From the NCBI GenBank assembly GCA_011087645.1, contig JAALLF010000006.1:62001-126000 (forward strand): a stretch of 64,000 bases of DNA, in the 5' to 3' direction. Shown here piece by piece: positions 28,447 to 38,340 of this stretch; the stretch's first letter is position 1; each line of letters begins with the position of its first letter. This DNA comes from Alphaproteobacteria bacterium (GTDB taxonomy: Bacteria > Pseudomonadota > Alphaproteobacteria > UBA6615). The notes below the pieces were generated by a model that saw nothing but the letters and a program-made list of their open reading frames with translations, did not search any database and was not told where the DNA came from. The position numbers and the translations under genes are program-made.

Positions 28447-29493
28447 TTACAAAACATCGATACCGACATGATCTATCAGCGCCGACAGTTGCGCCGCTAA
28501 CTCGGCCGCGTCGGCCACATCGGAGACCGGCGAAAGTTGCGCCGCTGCGGCGCGCCAGCGCTCATGTGCCTCCTCGGTTAGCGGCGGTACGACAGCACCA
28601 ACGCCTTGCATCTCATCAAAGTCGCCCGAACAGTGCAGGATGGCATCGCAGCCGGCGCCGAGCGCCGCGGCGCTTCTTGTAGCGATATCGCCCTTTAACG
28701 CGCCCATGCCAATGTCGTCGGTCATCAAAAATCCGTCAAAGCCGATCTCGCCCCGGATGATGTCGCCGATCATGGTCGCCGACACGGTCGCCACGTTATC
28801 TGGGTCGAGGGCCTCGTAGACCACATGGGCGGTCATGCCCAGCGGTTGAGACGCCAACTCGCGGAACGGTGCGAAATCGATCGCCTGCAGTGCCGCCGCT
28901 GTTGCGGCCACGCGGGGTACATCGAGATGGCTGTCCACCGTCGCTCGGCCATGCCCTGGTATGTGTTTGATGACCGGCAATACGCCGCCGTCGGCCAAGC
29001 CCTTGCAGAACGCCCGGGCCAGTTCGACGATCACCGCGGGGTCGGATCCGAAAGCGCGGTCGCCGATCACGCTGGAAGTGTCGGGGAAGGACACGTCGAG
29101 GACCGGCGCGCAGGTCACCGTGATGCCCAAAGGCGCCAATTGCGCAGCGATCAGCCGGCCGCACAATTCTGCCGCCACAACCGCTTTCTCGCGGTCGTGC
29201 TCAAACATCTGGCCAAACAGCGCGGCCGGCGGCACATCGTCCCATTGGGGTGGCCGCAAGCGACGTACCGAGCCGCCTTCTTGATCGATCAACACCGGCG
29301 CATCGGCCCGCCCAACCGTATCGCGCAACGTCTCAACCAAGTGGCGAACCTGCGCCGGGGTGTCGCAGTTTTTGGCAAAGAGAATGAAGCCTAGCGGATT
29401 TACCGCCCGAAATAGCGCGGCTTCATCAGGGGTCAGCTCAGGACCGGCACAACCGAATATGACCGCGGCCGGCGCCTCACTTGGGGGCGACAA
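28447..29493 (-). CDS. nagZ: Beta-N-acetylhexosaminidase (NagZ)
   Basis: 348 residues of glycoside hydrolase family 3. Catalytic-region motif KHIPGHGRATVDSHLDVP (about 175-192, including the His/Asp dyad of NagZ) and LMTDDIGMGALKG with the nucleophile Asp region. It removes N-acetylglucosamine from anhydromuropeptides in cytoplasmic wall recycling. The start overlaps the stop of the SPOR gene by 17 nt. Confidence 0.96.
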   Translation of the reverse strand: MSPPSEAPAAVIFGCAGPELTPDEAALFRAVNPLGFILFAKNCDTPAQVRHLVETLRDTVGRADAPVLIDQEGGSVRRLRPPQWDDVPPAALFGQMFEHDREKAVVAAELCGRLIAAQLAPLGITVTCAPVLDVSFPDTSSVIGDRAFGSDPAVIVELARAFCKGLADGGVLPVIKHIPGHGRATVDSHLDVPRVAATAAALQAIDFAPFRELASQPLGMTAHVVYEALDPDNVATVSATMIGDIIRGEIGFDGFLMTDDIGMGALKGDIATRSAAALGAGCDAILHCSGDFDEMQGVGAVVPPLTEEAHERWRAAAAQLSPVSDVADAAELAAQLSALIDHVGIDVL

Positions 29494-30367
29494 CCAGACA
29501 ATCCTGTTTTCTCGATTTCAACGTGCCACACAAGGATGCGGCCGCTGTCCGGTCCGCCAACGGGCCTGCTTGGACCCGATAAAACGTGCCCTTGGACAGT
29601 TTGACGGTTTGCACCTGCAGCTTCAGATCACCAAGCAGATCGGCGTTCGCCTTCTGCATGCGCGACCACACCGCTTCGGCGTCCTTTTGGCTGCTCAGGG
29701 ACACCAATTGGATGCGCCACGCCGGACCCGTTGCCGCAACGGGCAATTTTTCAACGACGGGCGCCGGCGGCGCTTTTACCGCAGGTTGAACCGACGCCGG
29801 CGCGGGAGCCGGCGTCTTTGCCGCCAGCTCTGTGGGTTCCGGCGGTGGGGCGGGCGGTGGTGGCGGCGCGACCACGATCTCGGCCGGCGGTTCCGGGGCC
29901 CGTGCGGGTTCGACCAATTTTGGTGTCAACGCCGTCGCGATTTCCGTGTCAGAGGGCGGCGTTGCCGGACTAACCGACTTTACCGGTGGTGGGGTAACTT
30001 CTGTCACAGGCAAGGCAACCGGCACTTCGGGCAACGGCAACAGACGTTCGATCGGCTCGTCGGCATGGCCCGGCGCCAGACGATTGAACACCAGCTTATC
30101 CTGGTCCGGTATCGCCAGGCCGCCTGGCTCGTCGGGCTTGCGTTTGATTTCGCCGATATCGGCGCGGATGACCGGCACGGTTTTCACCGCGCCCGTCCGA
30201 ACCCCCTCGTCATAGGCGATCCAGACCACCCAGCCGAACGCCGCCACGACGAATAGGCCGACCACGCCCACTAAGAATTTCACCACACGGCTAACACCCG
30301 GCGACGGTTCCATATAGGCTGTGCCGGGACCAAAGCGATCAGAGTCGTCGTAATTCGAAGCCGCCAT
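29477..30367 (-). CDS. SPOR-domain membrane protein
   Basis: 296 residues from ATG 30367. One membrane helix (VVKFLVGVVGLFVVAAFGWVVWI, about residues 28-50), a long Pro/Ala-rich periplasmic linker (about 110-220), and a C-terminal SPOR domain (about 225-296, WRIQLVSLSSQKDAEAVWSRMQ and FYRVQAGPLADRTAAASLC) that binds denuded peptidoglycan at division sites. In alphaproteobacteria this gene sits between argS and nagZ. The longer frame from 30409 overlaps the argS end; it is less likely. Confidence 0.92.
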   Translation of the reverse strand: MAASNYDDSDRFGPGTAYMEPSPGVSRVVKFLVGVVGLFVVAAFGWVVWIAYDEGVRTGAVKTVPVIRADIGEIKRKPDEPGGLAIPDQDKLVFNRLAPGHADEPIERLLPLPEVPVALPVTEVTPPPVKSVSPATPPSDTEIATALTPKLVEPARAPEPPAEIVVAPPPPPAPPPEPTELAAKTPAPAPASVQPAVKAPPAPVVEKLPVAATGPAWRIQLVSLSSQKDAEAVWSRMQKANADLLGDLKLQVQTVKLSKGTFYRVQAGPLADRTAAASLCGTLKSRKQDCLVVAPK

Positions 30368-30377
30368 CAGTTCCTTC

Positions 30378-32135
30378 TCACGCCCGCAATTCGTCCACCG
30401 GTTCAACACCCATGACTCGCAATCCGGACGCCACCACTGTTCGCACGCCGAGCACCAGAGCCATGCGGGCCTGGGTCAGTTCTGGATCATCGGCAACGAC
30501 AAAGCGCAATGAAGCATCCTCACGAGCCCTGCTCCACAGAGCATGGAACGCTGCCGCGAGGTCATACAAGTAAAAAGCGAGGCGGTGCGGTTCGTGAGCT
30601 TCCGCCGCTCCTTCCACCGTGCGCGGCCAGGCAGCGATGGTTTTTATCAACTGAAGTTCATCGGAGTCGGTCAAGCGAGCCAAATTGGCGCCGCGCGCCG
30701 CCGCCACCGAGAAGTCCGCGTCAGGGAAGGCCTCTAGCGCCATGCGGGCGACCGAATGGCTGCGGGCATGGGCGTACTGCACGTAAAAAACCGGATTATC
30801 GCGGCTTTGTTCGCGCACCCTGACCAGATCGAAATCGAGCTGCGCATCGTTCTTACGGGTCAGCATGATGAACCGCACTACGTCGCGGCCAACCGCATCT
30901 ACCAGTTCGCGCAGGGTCACGAAGGTCCCTGCCCGCTTGGACATTTTGGCGACCTCGCCATCTTCCAACAGCCGGACCAGTTGGCAAAGTTTGACATCGA
31001 GTTCGGCCTCGCCGCCGGTCAGCGCCTCGACCCCCGCAGCGACCCGCTTGACATAGCCGCCATGGTCGGCGCCCCAGACATTGATCAGGGTTTTGAAACC
31101 ACGCCGGTATTTATCCAAATGGTAAGCCAAATCGCTGGCGAAATAGGTCCACGAGCCATCGGATTTTTTCAGCGGCCGGTCGCTGTCGTCACCGAAGTTG
31201 CTGGCCCGGAACAGGGTCTGCGGCCGCTCTTCCCAATCGTCGGGTTTCTTGCCCTTGGGAGGTTCCAGCACGCCAACGTAAATAAGGTCCTGGCCCTCCA
31301 CGGTCTCGACCACCGCATCGACCATGCCGGCCTCGACCAAGGCGCGCTCCGACGTGAATACCGACTGCTCGATGCCCAACGCCGCCAAGTCGTCGCGGAT
31401 TTGCGCCATCATCGCGTCGACGCCCAGCTGGCGGAATTCGGCCAACCATTCGTCCTCGGCCTGGTCTTGCCAACGCGCGCCGTCGCGCGCCGCCAGCGCT
31501 TTGCCCACCGGCACCAGGTAGTCACCGGGGTATAGTCCTTCGGGCATATCGCCGCTTACCGCGCCCAGTGCCTCGCTGTAGCGCCAATGGACTGAGCGCG
31601 CCAGCGCATCGACCTGGGCGCCGGCGTCGTTGATGTAATATTCGCGGGTGACTGCGTAGCCAGCCTTGTCGAGCAGCGACGCCAGAACGTCACCGAACAC
31701 CGCGCCACGGGCGTGGCCCACATGCAGCGGCCCGGTCGGGTTGGCGGAGACATATTCGACATTTACCGGCTCGCCGGCGCCCATATCCGAATCGCCGTAA
31801 GCGGCGCCAGCCGCCAGCACGTCGCGCAAATGATCCCGCCAGTAATCCTCATTGAGCCGCAGATTGAGGAAGCCCGGGCCGGCGATCTCGACGTCGCTGA
31901 TCTGGGGATGGTCGCGCAGACGCACCGCCAGCAGTTCCGCCAGATCACGCGGCTTCATCCCGGCCGCCTTGGCCAACATCATCGCTGCATTGCAGGTAAG
32001 ATCACCGTGCGCTGCTTCGCGCGGCGGGTCGACCGCCACCCGCGACGCGTTGAGGTCGGCCGGCAAGCTGCCAGCGTCCTGTAACGCCTTTATATCGGCC
32101 TGAACAACGTCTCTGAAATCACTGAAAACATTCAT
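30378..32135 (-). CDS. argS: Arginyl-tRNA synthetase
   Basis: 585 residues, class Ia. N-terminal Add-1 domain (about 1-110), HIGH-type motif [18 protein letters not shown] (about 139-156), KMSKS-type motif [12 protein letters not shown], and the C-terminal anticodon-binding helix bundle ending with the canonical [11 protein letters not shown]. It charges tRNA-Arg. The start abuts the dgt stop (1-nt overlap), and the SPOR gene follows 10 nt after its end. Confidence 0.98.
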   Translation of the reverse strand: MNVFSDFRDVVQADIKALQDAGSLPADLNASRVAVDPPREAAHGDLTCNAAMMLAKAAGMKPRDLAELLAVRLRDHPQISDVEIAGPGFLNLRLNEDYWRDHLRDVLAAGAAYGDSDMGAGEPVNVEYVSANPTGPLHVGHARGAVFGDVLASLLDKAGYAVTREYYINDAGAQVDALARSVHWRYSEALGAVSGDMPEGLYPGDYLVPVGKALAARDGARWQDQAEDEWLAEFRQLGVDAMMAQIRDDLAALGIEQSVFTSERALVEAGMVDAVVETVEGQDLIYVGVLEPPKGKKPDDWEERPQTLFRASNFGDDSDRPLKKSDGSWTYFASDLAYHLDKYRRGFKTLINVWGADHGGYVKRVAAGVEALTGGEAELDVKLCQLVRLLEDGEVAKMSKRAGTFVTLRELVDAVGRDVVRFIMLTRKNDAQLDFDLVRVREQSRDNPVFYVQYAHARSHSVARMALEAFPDADFSVAAARGANLARLTDSDELQLIKTIAAWPRTVEGAAEAHEPHRLAFYLYDLAAAFHALWSRAREDASLRFVVADDPELTQARMALVLGVRTVVASGLRVMGVEPVDELRA

Positions 32136-33370
32136 TAAAGTGCATCCGCATCAAAGAGTTTCCGATGCACTTCCAAGGCGTAGCGATCGGTCATACCGGC
32201 GATATAGTCGGCGATCATCCGCGCGCGGCCGGCATCGTCGCGCTGCTCCGCCCGGCCACGCCATTCCGCCGGCAACAGTTCGGGTTCGGCGAACATGAGC
32301 TCGAACATCTCCCGCACCACACGGCGCGCCTTCGAGGTCATGCGATTGACCCGGTGGTGGCGGTACATATTCTCCAGCAGAAAGGCCTTTACGGCCCGGT
32401 CGGCGGCGGCCAGTTCTTCAGAAAACGCCACCACGGGCCCGTCGAGGTCACGGATATCGTCCACCGAACCAACGCCGGTTTTGGCCAACCGGCGGCGCGT
32501 TTCGGCGAGAATATCTTCCACCATGGCGCCGATCATCTGGCTGATGGCGACATGGATTAGCCGTGGCCGTTCGATATCGCCATAACGCTGGCGCATTTCT
32601 TGAAAGGCCGGCCCGACCAGCGGCAGATCCGCCACATCGTCTATATCGAATAATTCCGCCCGCAGGCCGTCATCCACATCGTGGCTGTTGTAGGCAATGT
32701 CGTCGGCCAGCGCAGCGACCTGCGCCTCCGCCGAAGCATAGGTGTTGAGCGCCAGATCGTGATCGGCGACGTATTCGGCGATCGCCGCCGGTAGCGGCTT
32801 TTCGCGAACCGCCCGCCCGCCAGTGACCGGCCCGTTATGTTTGACCAGCCCCTCCAGGGCTTCCCATGAAAGGTTGAGACCGTCGAAGGTCGGATAGCGG
32901 CGCTCGAGCTTGGTCACCAAACGCAGGGTCTGGGCGTTATGGTCGAAGCCGCCGTAGGGCGCCATCACCGCGTCCAGCGCATCCTCGCCGGCATGACCAA
33001 ACGGTGTATGACCAAAATCATGAGCCAGGGCCAGGGCCTCGGCCAAATCTTCGTTGAGGCCCAGGGCACGGCTGACCGAGCGGGCGATCTGCGCTACCTC
33101 CAGGGAATGGGTCAACCGGGTGCGGTAATAATCACCCTCGTGATAGACGAACACCTGGGTTTTATGTTTAAGCCGGCGGAAGGCGCCGCAATGGATCACC
33201 CGGTCGCGGTCGCGTTGGAAGGCGCTGCGATAGGAGCTTTCCGGCTCATCGTGCAGGCGGCCACGGCTCTCCGCCGGATCGCAGGCATAGGGCGCCAGCA
33301 CCGGGCCATAGGCGGCGGTGGCCGGGGCATCGGGGCGGCTATGGGCTTGGCTTGCGGGCATGGGCGGCAA
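32135..33370 (-). CDS. dgt: Deoxyguanosinetriphosphate triphosphohydrolase-like protein
   Basis: 411 residues. HD-domain metal ligands are visible: [16 protein letters not shown] (His), [21 protein letters not shown] (HD pair) and a later Asp in [19 protein letters not shown]. It hydrolyses dGTP to deoxyguanosine and triphosphate, and also resembles the broader dNTPase family. The N-terminal ~30 residues are Pro/Ala-rich; an internal start is possible but no better site is seen. It is divergent from erpA and first in the long minus-strand block. Confidence 0.95.
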   Translation of the reverse strand: MPPMPASQAHSRPDAPATAAYGPVLAPYACDPAESRGRLHDEPESSYRSAFQRDRDRVIHCGAFRRLKHKTQVFVYHEGDYYRTRLTHSLEVAQIARSVSRALGLNEDLAEALALAHDFGHTPFGHAGEDALDAVMAPYGGFDHNAQTLRLVTKLERRYPTFDGLNLSWEALEGLVKHNGPVTGGRAVREKPLPAAIAEYVADHDLALNTYASAEAQVAALADDIAYNSHDVDDGLRAELFDIDDVADLPLVGPAFQEMRQRYGDIERPRLIHVAISQMIGAMVEDILAETRRRLAKTGVGSVDDIRDLDGPVVAFSEELAAADRAVKAFLLENMYRHHRVNRMTSKARRVVREMFELMFAEPELLPAEWRGRAEQRDDAGRARMIADYIAGMTDRYALEVHRKLFDADAL

Positions 33371-33403
33371 AGTACGCGCGCGCCAGCCTATTGCAACGGA
33401 AAA

Positions 33404-33431
33404 TTGACAAATGCCCCCTTATTCTTACATA
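33404..33431 (+). promoter_or_regulatory. Sigma70-type promoter for erpA
   Basis: TTGACA (33404-33409), 16-nt spacer, TACATA (33426-33431), 45 nt before the erpA ATG. Confidence 0.7.
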
Positions 33432-33475
33432 GCTAATAGCTCAAACGTCAGAGCCCCAGGCAAAACCGCGCATCT

Positions 33476-33859
33476 ATGACCGAAACCACGCCAGAAACCC
33501 CCGCCACCGAGGCCCCGCTGCCACGCTCGATCACCCTGACCGACAGCGCCGTGGCCCGCGTGAGCGAACTGCTCGCTACTGAAACTTCAGATGGCGACGG
33601 CACCATGATGCTGCGGGTCTACGTCAATGGCGGCGGCTGCTCGGGTTTTACCTATGGCTTTAGCTTCGACGACGAAGTCGGCGACGATGACCGCTTGTTT
33701 GAGGTCGGCGGCATCACCGTGGTTTCCGACGACGCCTCGCTCGATCTGATCGGCGGCAGCCAGCTCGATTGGGTCGAAAGCCTCGGCGGCGCCTCGTTCC
33801 AGCTCACCAACCCCAACGCGACGGCGCAATGCGGTTGCGGCGCGAGCTTTTCGGTTTAG
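33476..33859 (+). CDS. erpA: Iron-sulfur cluster insertion protein (ErpA/A-type carrier)
   Basis: 127 residues. The core begins ITLTDSAVARVSELLATE, then RVYVNGGGCSGFTYGFSFDD with the first Cys and CGCGASFSV with the C-terminal Cys pair, the three-cysteine A-type carrier pattern. It delivers [Fe-S] clusters to apoproteins. The N-terminal ~18 residues (Thr/Pro/Ala-rich) are an extension. It is divergent from dgt, with a good promoter in between, and followed by a REP-like palindrome. Confidence 0.93.
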   Translation: MTETTPETPATEAPLPRSITLTDSAVARVSELLATETSDGDGTMMLRVYVNGGGCSGFTYGFSFDDEVGDDDRLFEVGGITVVSDDASLDLIGGSQLDWVESLGGASFQLTNPNATAQCGCGASFSV

Positions 33860-33885
33860 CCTCCACTCTCCAATATTTTCTAATT

Positions 33886-33965
33886 CCTCATGCTGAGCTT
33901 GTCGAAGCACGAGGACTGCACTTTAATCGCCTCTAGGCTCATCCTTCGACAAGCTCAGGATGAGG
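33886..33965. repeat. REP-like intergenic palindrome, copy 3
   Basis: Arms at 33886-33910 and 33938-33965 share the AGCTTGTCGAAG/CTTCGACAAGCT core with copies 1 and 2. It lies between erpA and xth, which are on the same strand, and may limit read-through. Confidence 0.8.
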
Positions 33966-34002
33966 TGATTTATGTCGTCCGTTAATAGAGGCTGTACGCC
34001 CC

Positions 34003-34797
34003 GTGAAAATCGCCACCTGGAACGTCAACTCGATCAAGGCACATCTGCCCCACACGCTCGACTGGCTGAAGGAAGCGCAGCCCGATGTGGTGCTGTTGCA
34101 GGAACTCAAGGTCACCGACGAAAACTTCCCAGCGATGGAGATCGAGGAGCTGGGCTACAATTGCGCCGTCCACGGCCAAAAGACCTATAACGGCGTCGCC
34201 ATCCTGTCGAAGCATCCGCTGGACGACGTACGCACAGGCCTTGCCGGCGACGATAGCGACGATCAGGCGCGCTATGTGGAAGCCTGGGTCGACGCTGGTG
34301 GGGCCGGCGGCAGCGCCGGGGTGCGGGTCGCCTCGATCTACCTGCCCAACGGCAACCCCACCGACACCGACAAATTCACCTACAAACTTTCCTGGATGGA
34401 CCGGCTGGTCGACCATGCGACAGAGCTTCTCGCCACCGAAGAGCCCGTCGTTTTGGGCGGCGATTATAACGTCATCCCGGCCGACGAAGACTGCTACGAC
34501 GCCGTGGCCTGGGAGGGCGACGCGCTAACCCGCCCGGAATCGCGCGCCCGGTTTCGCACTCTCCTCAATCTCGGCTACACCGAAGCATGGCGCACCCTGC
34601 ATTCGGAAAGCCATGTTTATTCGTTCTGGGATTATCAGCGCGGCGCCTGGCAAAAAGACAATGGCATCCGCATCGATCATCTGCTGCTCTCACCGCAAGC
34701 CGCCGACCGTCTCACCGCCAGCGAAATCGACAAGGGCCCGCGCGGCAAACAAAAACCGTCCGACCACACCCCGGTATGGTGCGAACTGGACGGTTAG
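34003..34797 (+). CDS. xth: Exodeoxyribonuclease III
   Basis: 264 residues from a GTG start (MKIATWNVNSIKAHLPHTLDWL). EEP-family active-site residues are seen: WNVNS, LQELKVTDENFP (metal Glu), GVAILSKHPL, GGDYNVIPADEDCYD, and the C-terminal SDHTPVWCEL with the catalytic Asp-His. It is the AP endonuclease and 3' exonuclease of base excision repair. GTG is the only start that keeps the first beta strand intact. Confidence 0.96.
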   Translation: MKIATWNVNSIKAHLPHTLDWLKEAQPDVVLLQELKVTDENFPAMEIEELGYNCAVHGQKTYNGVAILSKHPLDDVRTGLAGDDSDDQARYVEAWVDAGGAGGSAGVRVASIYLPNGNPTDTDKFTYKLSWMDRLVDHATELLATEEPVVLGGDYNVIPADEDCYDAVAWEGDALTRPESRARFRTLLNLGYTEAWRTLHSESHVYSFWDYQRGAWQKDNGIRIDHLLLSPQAADRLTASEIDKGPRGKQKPSDHTPVWCELDG

Positions 34798-34811
34798 AAA
34801 CAACTAACAAA

Positions 34812-34940
34812 CCCTCTCCTCGGGGAGAGGGTGGCGAGCGAACGCGAGCCGGGTGCGGGGAAGAGGTTCTCGGACGGAACGTGTGAAGCTTGAAACAGGA
34901 TATGTCCCCTCACCCTAGCCCTCTCCCGGAGGGAGAGGGA
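34812..34940. repeat. Second-type intergenic inverted repeat
   Basis: CCCTCTCC...GGAGAGGG hairpins at 34812-34831 and 34918-34940, with adjoining GGGTGCGGGG and CCCCTCACCC tracts facing each other, enclose about 85 nt. This is a different family from the three palindromes above. It lies between convergent genes. Confidence 0.65.
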
Positions 34941-34970
34941 ATTTAAGTGGGAACTTCAACAAACGGTGCG

Positions 34971-35420
34971 CTACATGCCGCCGCCCGCATCGCCGCCAAA
35001 CCCGCCGCCCATATCGCCGCCGCCATAGCCACCGCCGTCACCGCCGTCACCGCCAGCCCCGTCAAAGCCACCGGCGCCATCGCCACCCATCGCGCCAGCG
35101 CTGGGGTTGCTGAGCGCCGCGCCGAGAACAAACCCGCTCACCAAGGTCATATCGGCGACCTGCATCATTTGCCGCGAGCGCAGAATACGCTCAGCCCGCA
35201 GGCGCTCCTGGGGGTCGTCGGACAGCTTGGCTTCCTGCGCCGCGGCGTATTCCGCAAGCAGATGTTTGTATTTTTGCCAAAGACGGAAAATGCGCCAGCC
35301 GGTAAAAGCAATCACCAGGGCCAGGACGATGCCTAGCGCCACCTGCCCGGCGTCGAGCCGCACGAGTATGAACCACGCCAGAAGCGCCAAGACCACACCA
35401 TCGATCAAACGACGCAGCAT
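34971..35420 (-). CDS. Membrane protein with Gly/Asp-rich C-terminus, unknown function
   Basis: 149 residues. Two adjacent hydrophobic helices at the start (LIDGVVLALLAWFILVRLD and VALGIVLALVIAFTGWRIF, about 5-47), a charged amphipathic stretch (about 50-95; RLRAERILRSRQMM), a third hydrophobic segment (about 90-105), and a C-terminal tail of Gly-Gly-Asp-like repeats (about 112-149). The tail is low complexity and likely extracytoplasmic or disordered. No family recognised. The upstream region contains GGGAGGAAT, a good ribosome-binding site for ATG 35420. Confidence 0.7.
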   Translation of the reverse strand: MLRRLIDGVVLALLAWFILVRLDAGQVALGIVLALVIAFTGWRIFRLWQKYKHLLAEYAAAQEAKLSDDPQERLRAERILRSRQMMQVADMTLVSGFVLGAALSNPSAGAMGGDGAGGFDGAGGDGGDGGGYGGGDMGGGFGGDAGGGM

Positions 35421-35476
35421 GCTATTCCTCCCTGCGTTGGCGGCGCTAACCCAGTCAGCGCCCGGCGGAAACTATA

Positions 35477-37216
35477 CTATAAATCCGCGTAAACGTGGGT
35501 CTCCGCTTTGGCGCCGGGGTGGGTGATGGCGCCGTAGCGGGCGTCGCCCACGGTTTGGGCGTATTTCCACAGAGTGCCTGCCTGGTAGTTATTGGCGTGC
35601 GGCTGCCAGTTCTTGGCGCGCGCGGCGAGCTCTTCGTCTGATAGCTCCACGTTCAAAGTACCAGCCTGGGCGTCGATGACGATCATGTCGCCGGTCTCGA
35701 TCAGGCCGATCGGTCCGCCTGCCGCCGCCTCCGGCCCCACATGACCGATGCAGAAGCCCCGCGTGCCGCCGGAGAAACGTCCATCGGTGATCAAGGCTAC
35801 CTTCTCGCCCATGTCCTGGCCGTAGAGCGCACCGGTGGTCGACAGCATTTCGCGCATACCAGGGCCCCCTTTGGGGCCTTCGTTGCGGATCACCAGCACG
35901 TCGCCTTCCTCGTAGTTGCGGTCAAGGACGGCCTGCAGGCAGTCCTCTTCGCGCTCGAAGACCCGGGCGGGACCGCGGAACTGAACGCTTGTTAGTCCGG
36001 CGATCTTCACGATCGCGCCTTGCGGCGCCAGGTTGCCCATCAGACCGACGACGCCGCCGGTCTCGCTCAACGGGTTGGTGATCGGCCGCACCACGTCTTG
36101 ATCGGTGGGAAACTCGACGCTGCCGTAATTCTCGGCCAGAGTTTTACCGGTCACCGTCATGCAGTCGCCATGCATATAGCCGCCTTCCAGCAGTTGCTGG
36201 ATGACGATGCCCACCCCGCCAGCGTCGAACAGGTCCTTGGCGACATAGCGGCCGCCCGGTTTTAGGTCGGCGATATAGGGCGTGCGGCGCATCACCTCGC
36301 AAACATCCATCAGGTCGAAATCGATACCGGCCTCGCTGGCCATGGCGGGCAGATGTAACCCGGCATTGGTCGAACCGCCGGTCGCGGCGACGATGGCGGC
36401 GGCGTTTTCAAAGGATTTGCGGGTGACGATGTCGCGCGGGCGCAACTGGCTCCTGACCAATTCGATCACCGCCTTGCCACTGGCCACCGCATAATCGTCG
36501 CGGGTCTCGTAGGGCGCCGGCGCGCCGGCCGAACCGGGCAGCGCCAGGCCGATGGCTTCCGACACGCAAGCCATGGTGTTGGCCGTGAATTGGCCACCGC
36601 AGGCGCCGGCCGACGGACAAGCGGCGCATTCCAGCTCGTGCAGATCTTCGTCCGACATGGAGCCGGCGGCATTGGCGCCGACGCCTTCAAACACATCGAT
36701 GATGGTGACGTCCCTGCCCTTGAACTTGCCGGGCAGAATCGAGCCGCCATACATGAACACCGACGGCACGTTCAGGCGCAGCATCGCCATCATCAGGCCG
36801 GGCAGCGATTTATCGCAGCCGGCGAGACCAACGATCGCGTCGTAGGAATGACCGCGTACGGTCAGCTCGGTGGAATCGGCGATCACCTCGCGGCTGACCA
36901 GCGACGAGCGCATACCGTCATGGCCCATGGCGATGCCGTCAGTGACGGTGATGGTGGTGAACTCACGCGGCGTACCGCCAGCATCCCGCACCCCCTGCTT
37001 GGCCGCCTGGGCCTGGCGCGACAGGGCGATGTTACACGGCGCAGCCTCGTTCCAGGTGGTCACCACGCCAACGAAGGGCTGGCGGATTTCCTCGTCGGTC
37101 ATCCCCATGGCGTAATAAAACGCCCGGTGCGGCGCACTGGTATTGCCCACCGAGACGTGCCGGCTGGGTAGTTTCGACTTGTCCCATTTACCGCTCGCGG
37201 ATCCGTTGCCGTCCAT
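35477..37216 (-). CDS. ilvD: Dihydroxy-acid dehydratase
   Basis: 579 residues from ATG 37216, preceded by AAGGAG. IlvD/Edd family: the Fe-S ligand Cys in VGLAGCDKSLPGLMMAM and ECAACPSAGACGGQFTANTMACVSEAIGL, and TDGRFSGGTRGFCIGHVGPEAAAGGPIGL in the C-terminal half. It makes branched-chain 2-oxo acids in valine, leucine and isoleucine synthesis. The frame extends to 37300 without support. No other ilv gene is nearby. Confidence 0.97.
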   Translation of the reverse strand: MDGNGSASGKWDKSKLPSRHVSVGNTSAPHRAFYYAMGMTDEEIRQPFVGVVTTWNEAAPCNIALSRQAQAAKQGVRDAGGTPREFTTITVTDGIAMGHDGMRSSLVSREVIADSTELTVRGHSYDAIVGLAGCDKSLPGLMMAMLRLNVPSVFMYGGSILPGKFKGRDVTIIDVFEGVGANAAGSMSDEDLHELECAACPSAGACGGQFTANTMACVSEAIGLALPGSAGAPAPYETRDDYAVASGKAVIELVRSQLRPRDIVTRKSFENAAAIVAATGGSTNAGLHLPAMASEAGIDFDLMDVCEVMRRTPYIADLKPGGRYVAKDLFDAGGVGIVIQQLLEGGYMHGDCMTVTGKTLAENYGSVEFPTDQDVVRPITNPLSETGGVVGLMGNLAPQGAIVKIAGLTSVQFRGPARVFEREEDCLQAVLDRNYEEGDVLVIRNEGPKGGPGMREMLSTTGALYGQDMGEKVALITDGRFSGGTRGFCIGHVGPEAAAGGPIGLIETGDMIVIDAQAGTLNVELSDEELAARAKNWQPHANNYQAGTLWKYAQTVGDARYGAITHPGAKAETHVYADL

Positions 37217-37406
37217 CGATTTCTCCTTCAAAGACGCAGTTGGTCGATTTGGCCGCGAGCATACGCGCGCCCTCACCTGCTGACTAGATAGCCGGCACAC
37301 CGGCCACCTCGGCCGATGATGCTCTGGCCTTAATATTATGCGTTGATATTAGACTTACCGCTGGTAGGCTTTGGGTTCTCTTTATCACTCGAAACGGGAG
37401 GCCCAA

Positions 37407-38027
37407 ATGACAGATGCAACTTACGCCGAAGTGCGCCCCACATTGAAGACGGGCGATATCGTTTTAATGGGCGGTTCATCGATTTTCAGCCGCGCGATCA
37501 GAATGCTGACGAAAAGCCGATGGTCCCATGTCGGGATGGTGATCAATATCGAACAATTCGACACGGTCCTGCTTTGGGAGTCGACGACCAATGGTCACGA
37601 CAAAGACGTTCAAACGGGCGAGGTCAAACGCGGTGTGCAGCTCGTGCCCCTGAGCAAGCGGGTAAAGGATCATGAGGGCAACTTAGCCTTCCGACCGCTT
37701 AGTCGTGGGCTGTCTGATGGCGAAATCACCAAGCTCAACGAATTTCGGCACACGGTAAAAGATAAAGAATATGACTTCGACGGATTGGAGCTCTTACGGG
37801 CCGCCGTTGATTCAAAACTGTTCTGGAGCAATACCGAAGATCTGTCGGCATATTTTTGCAGCGAGCTTATCGCCGATACCTATAGGTCTTTGGGCTTCCT
37901 GGGCGGAGATGCTCCGGCGAACGAATACACCCCAAATGACTTCTCGTCCGCCGCGAAGCAAGCCCTCCCGTTCCTGGGCGATATCTCGCTCGGCGCCGAG
38001 ATTGTCGTTCAGGACGAGGGCGACTAG
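37407..38027 (+). CDS. YiiX-like permuted papain (NlpC/P60 superfamily) cysteine hydrolase
   Basis: 206 residues from ATG 37407, with GGGAGG 6-11 nt upstream. The fold order is that of circularly permuted papain-like hydrolases: the His comes first (SRWSHVGMVI, His41) and the Cys later (SAYFCSELIADTYRSLGF, Cys151). No signal peptide or membrane segment is seen, so it is probably cytoplasmic. Relatives cut amide or peptide bonds, or act on lipids. It lies on the same strand as the cytochrome operon starting 313 nt downstream, with a small opposing gene between, so a link is possible but unproved. Confidence 0.75.
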   Translation: MTDATYAEVRPTLKTGDIVLMGGSSIFSRAIRMLTKSRWSHVGMVINIEQFDTVLLWESTTNGHDKDVQTGEVKRGVQLVPLSKRVKDHEGNLAFRPLSRGLSDGEITKLNEFRHTVKDKEYDFDGLELLRAAVDSKLFWSNTEDLSAYFCSELIADTYRSLGFLGGDAPANEYTPNDFSSAAKQALPFLGDISLGAEIVVQDEGD

Positions 38028-38200
38028 CTGATGATGCCGACGGTGCTCGCCTTGTAAATTAAGATACAGGCGCCCACCATGCCGATGCCGACGAAGCCCC
38101 AGCCGAGGACCGGCGCCAGAAAGGCGTCGTCGGTAAAGCCCAAACGCGCCAGCACAACGCCACCAATTGTCAGGGCGGTCCCTATGATCCATAGCCACAT
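38024..38200 (-). CDS. Small two-helix membrane protein
   Basis: 58 residues from ATG 38200 (MWLWIIGTALTIGGVVLARL), two hydrophobic helices (about 1-20 and 28-50). A purine-rich GAGGAAGGGA stretch precedes it. A longer frame from 38305 starts with a polar leader that lacks a ribosome-binding site. Family unknown. It is opposite in direction to its neighbours and overlaps the stop of the C40-type gene by 4 nt. Confidence 0.55.
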   Translation of the reverse strand: MWLWIIGTALTIGGVVLARLGFTDDAFLAPVLGWGFVGIGMVGACILIYKASTVGIIS

Positions 38201-38340
38201 GTCATCGTCCCTTCCTCGAAAGCCCACCGCCGACCCATAACCTAACCGCGGATCGGGTTGATGTGTAGCAGTGGCTTTCGCGCCGGGACTATTCGAATCA
38301 TGCAATGAACTTAGAATCCCTTTATAGTCGTATCATCTAA

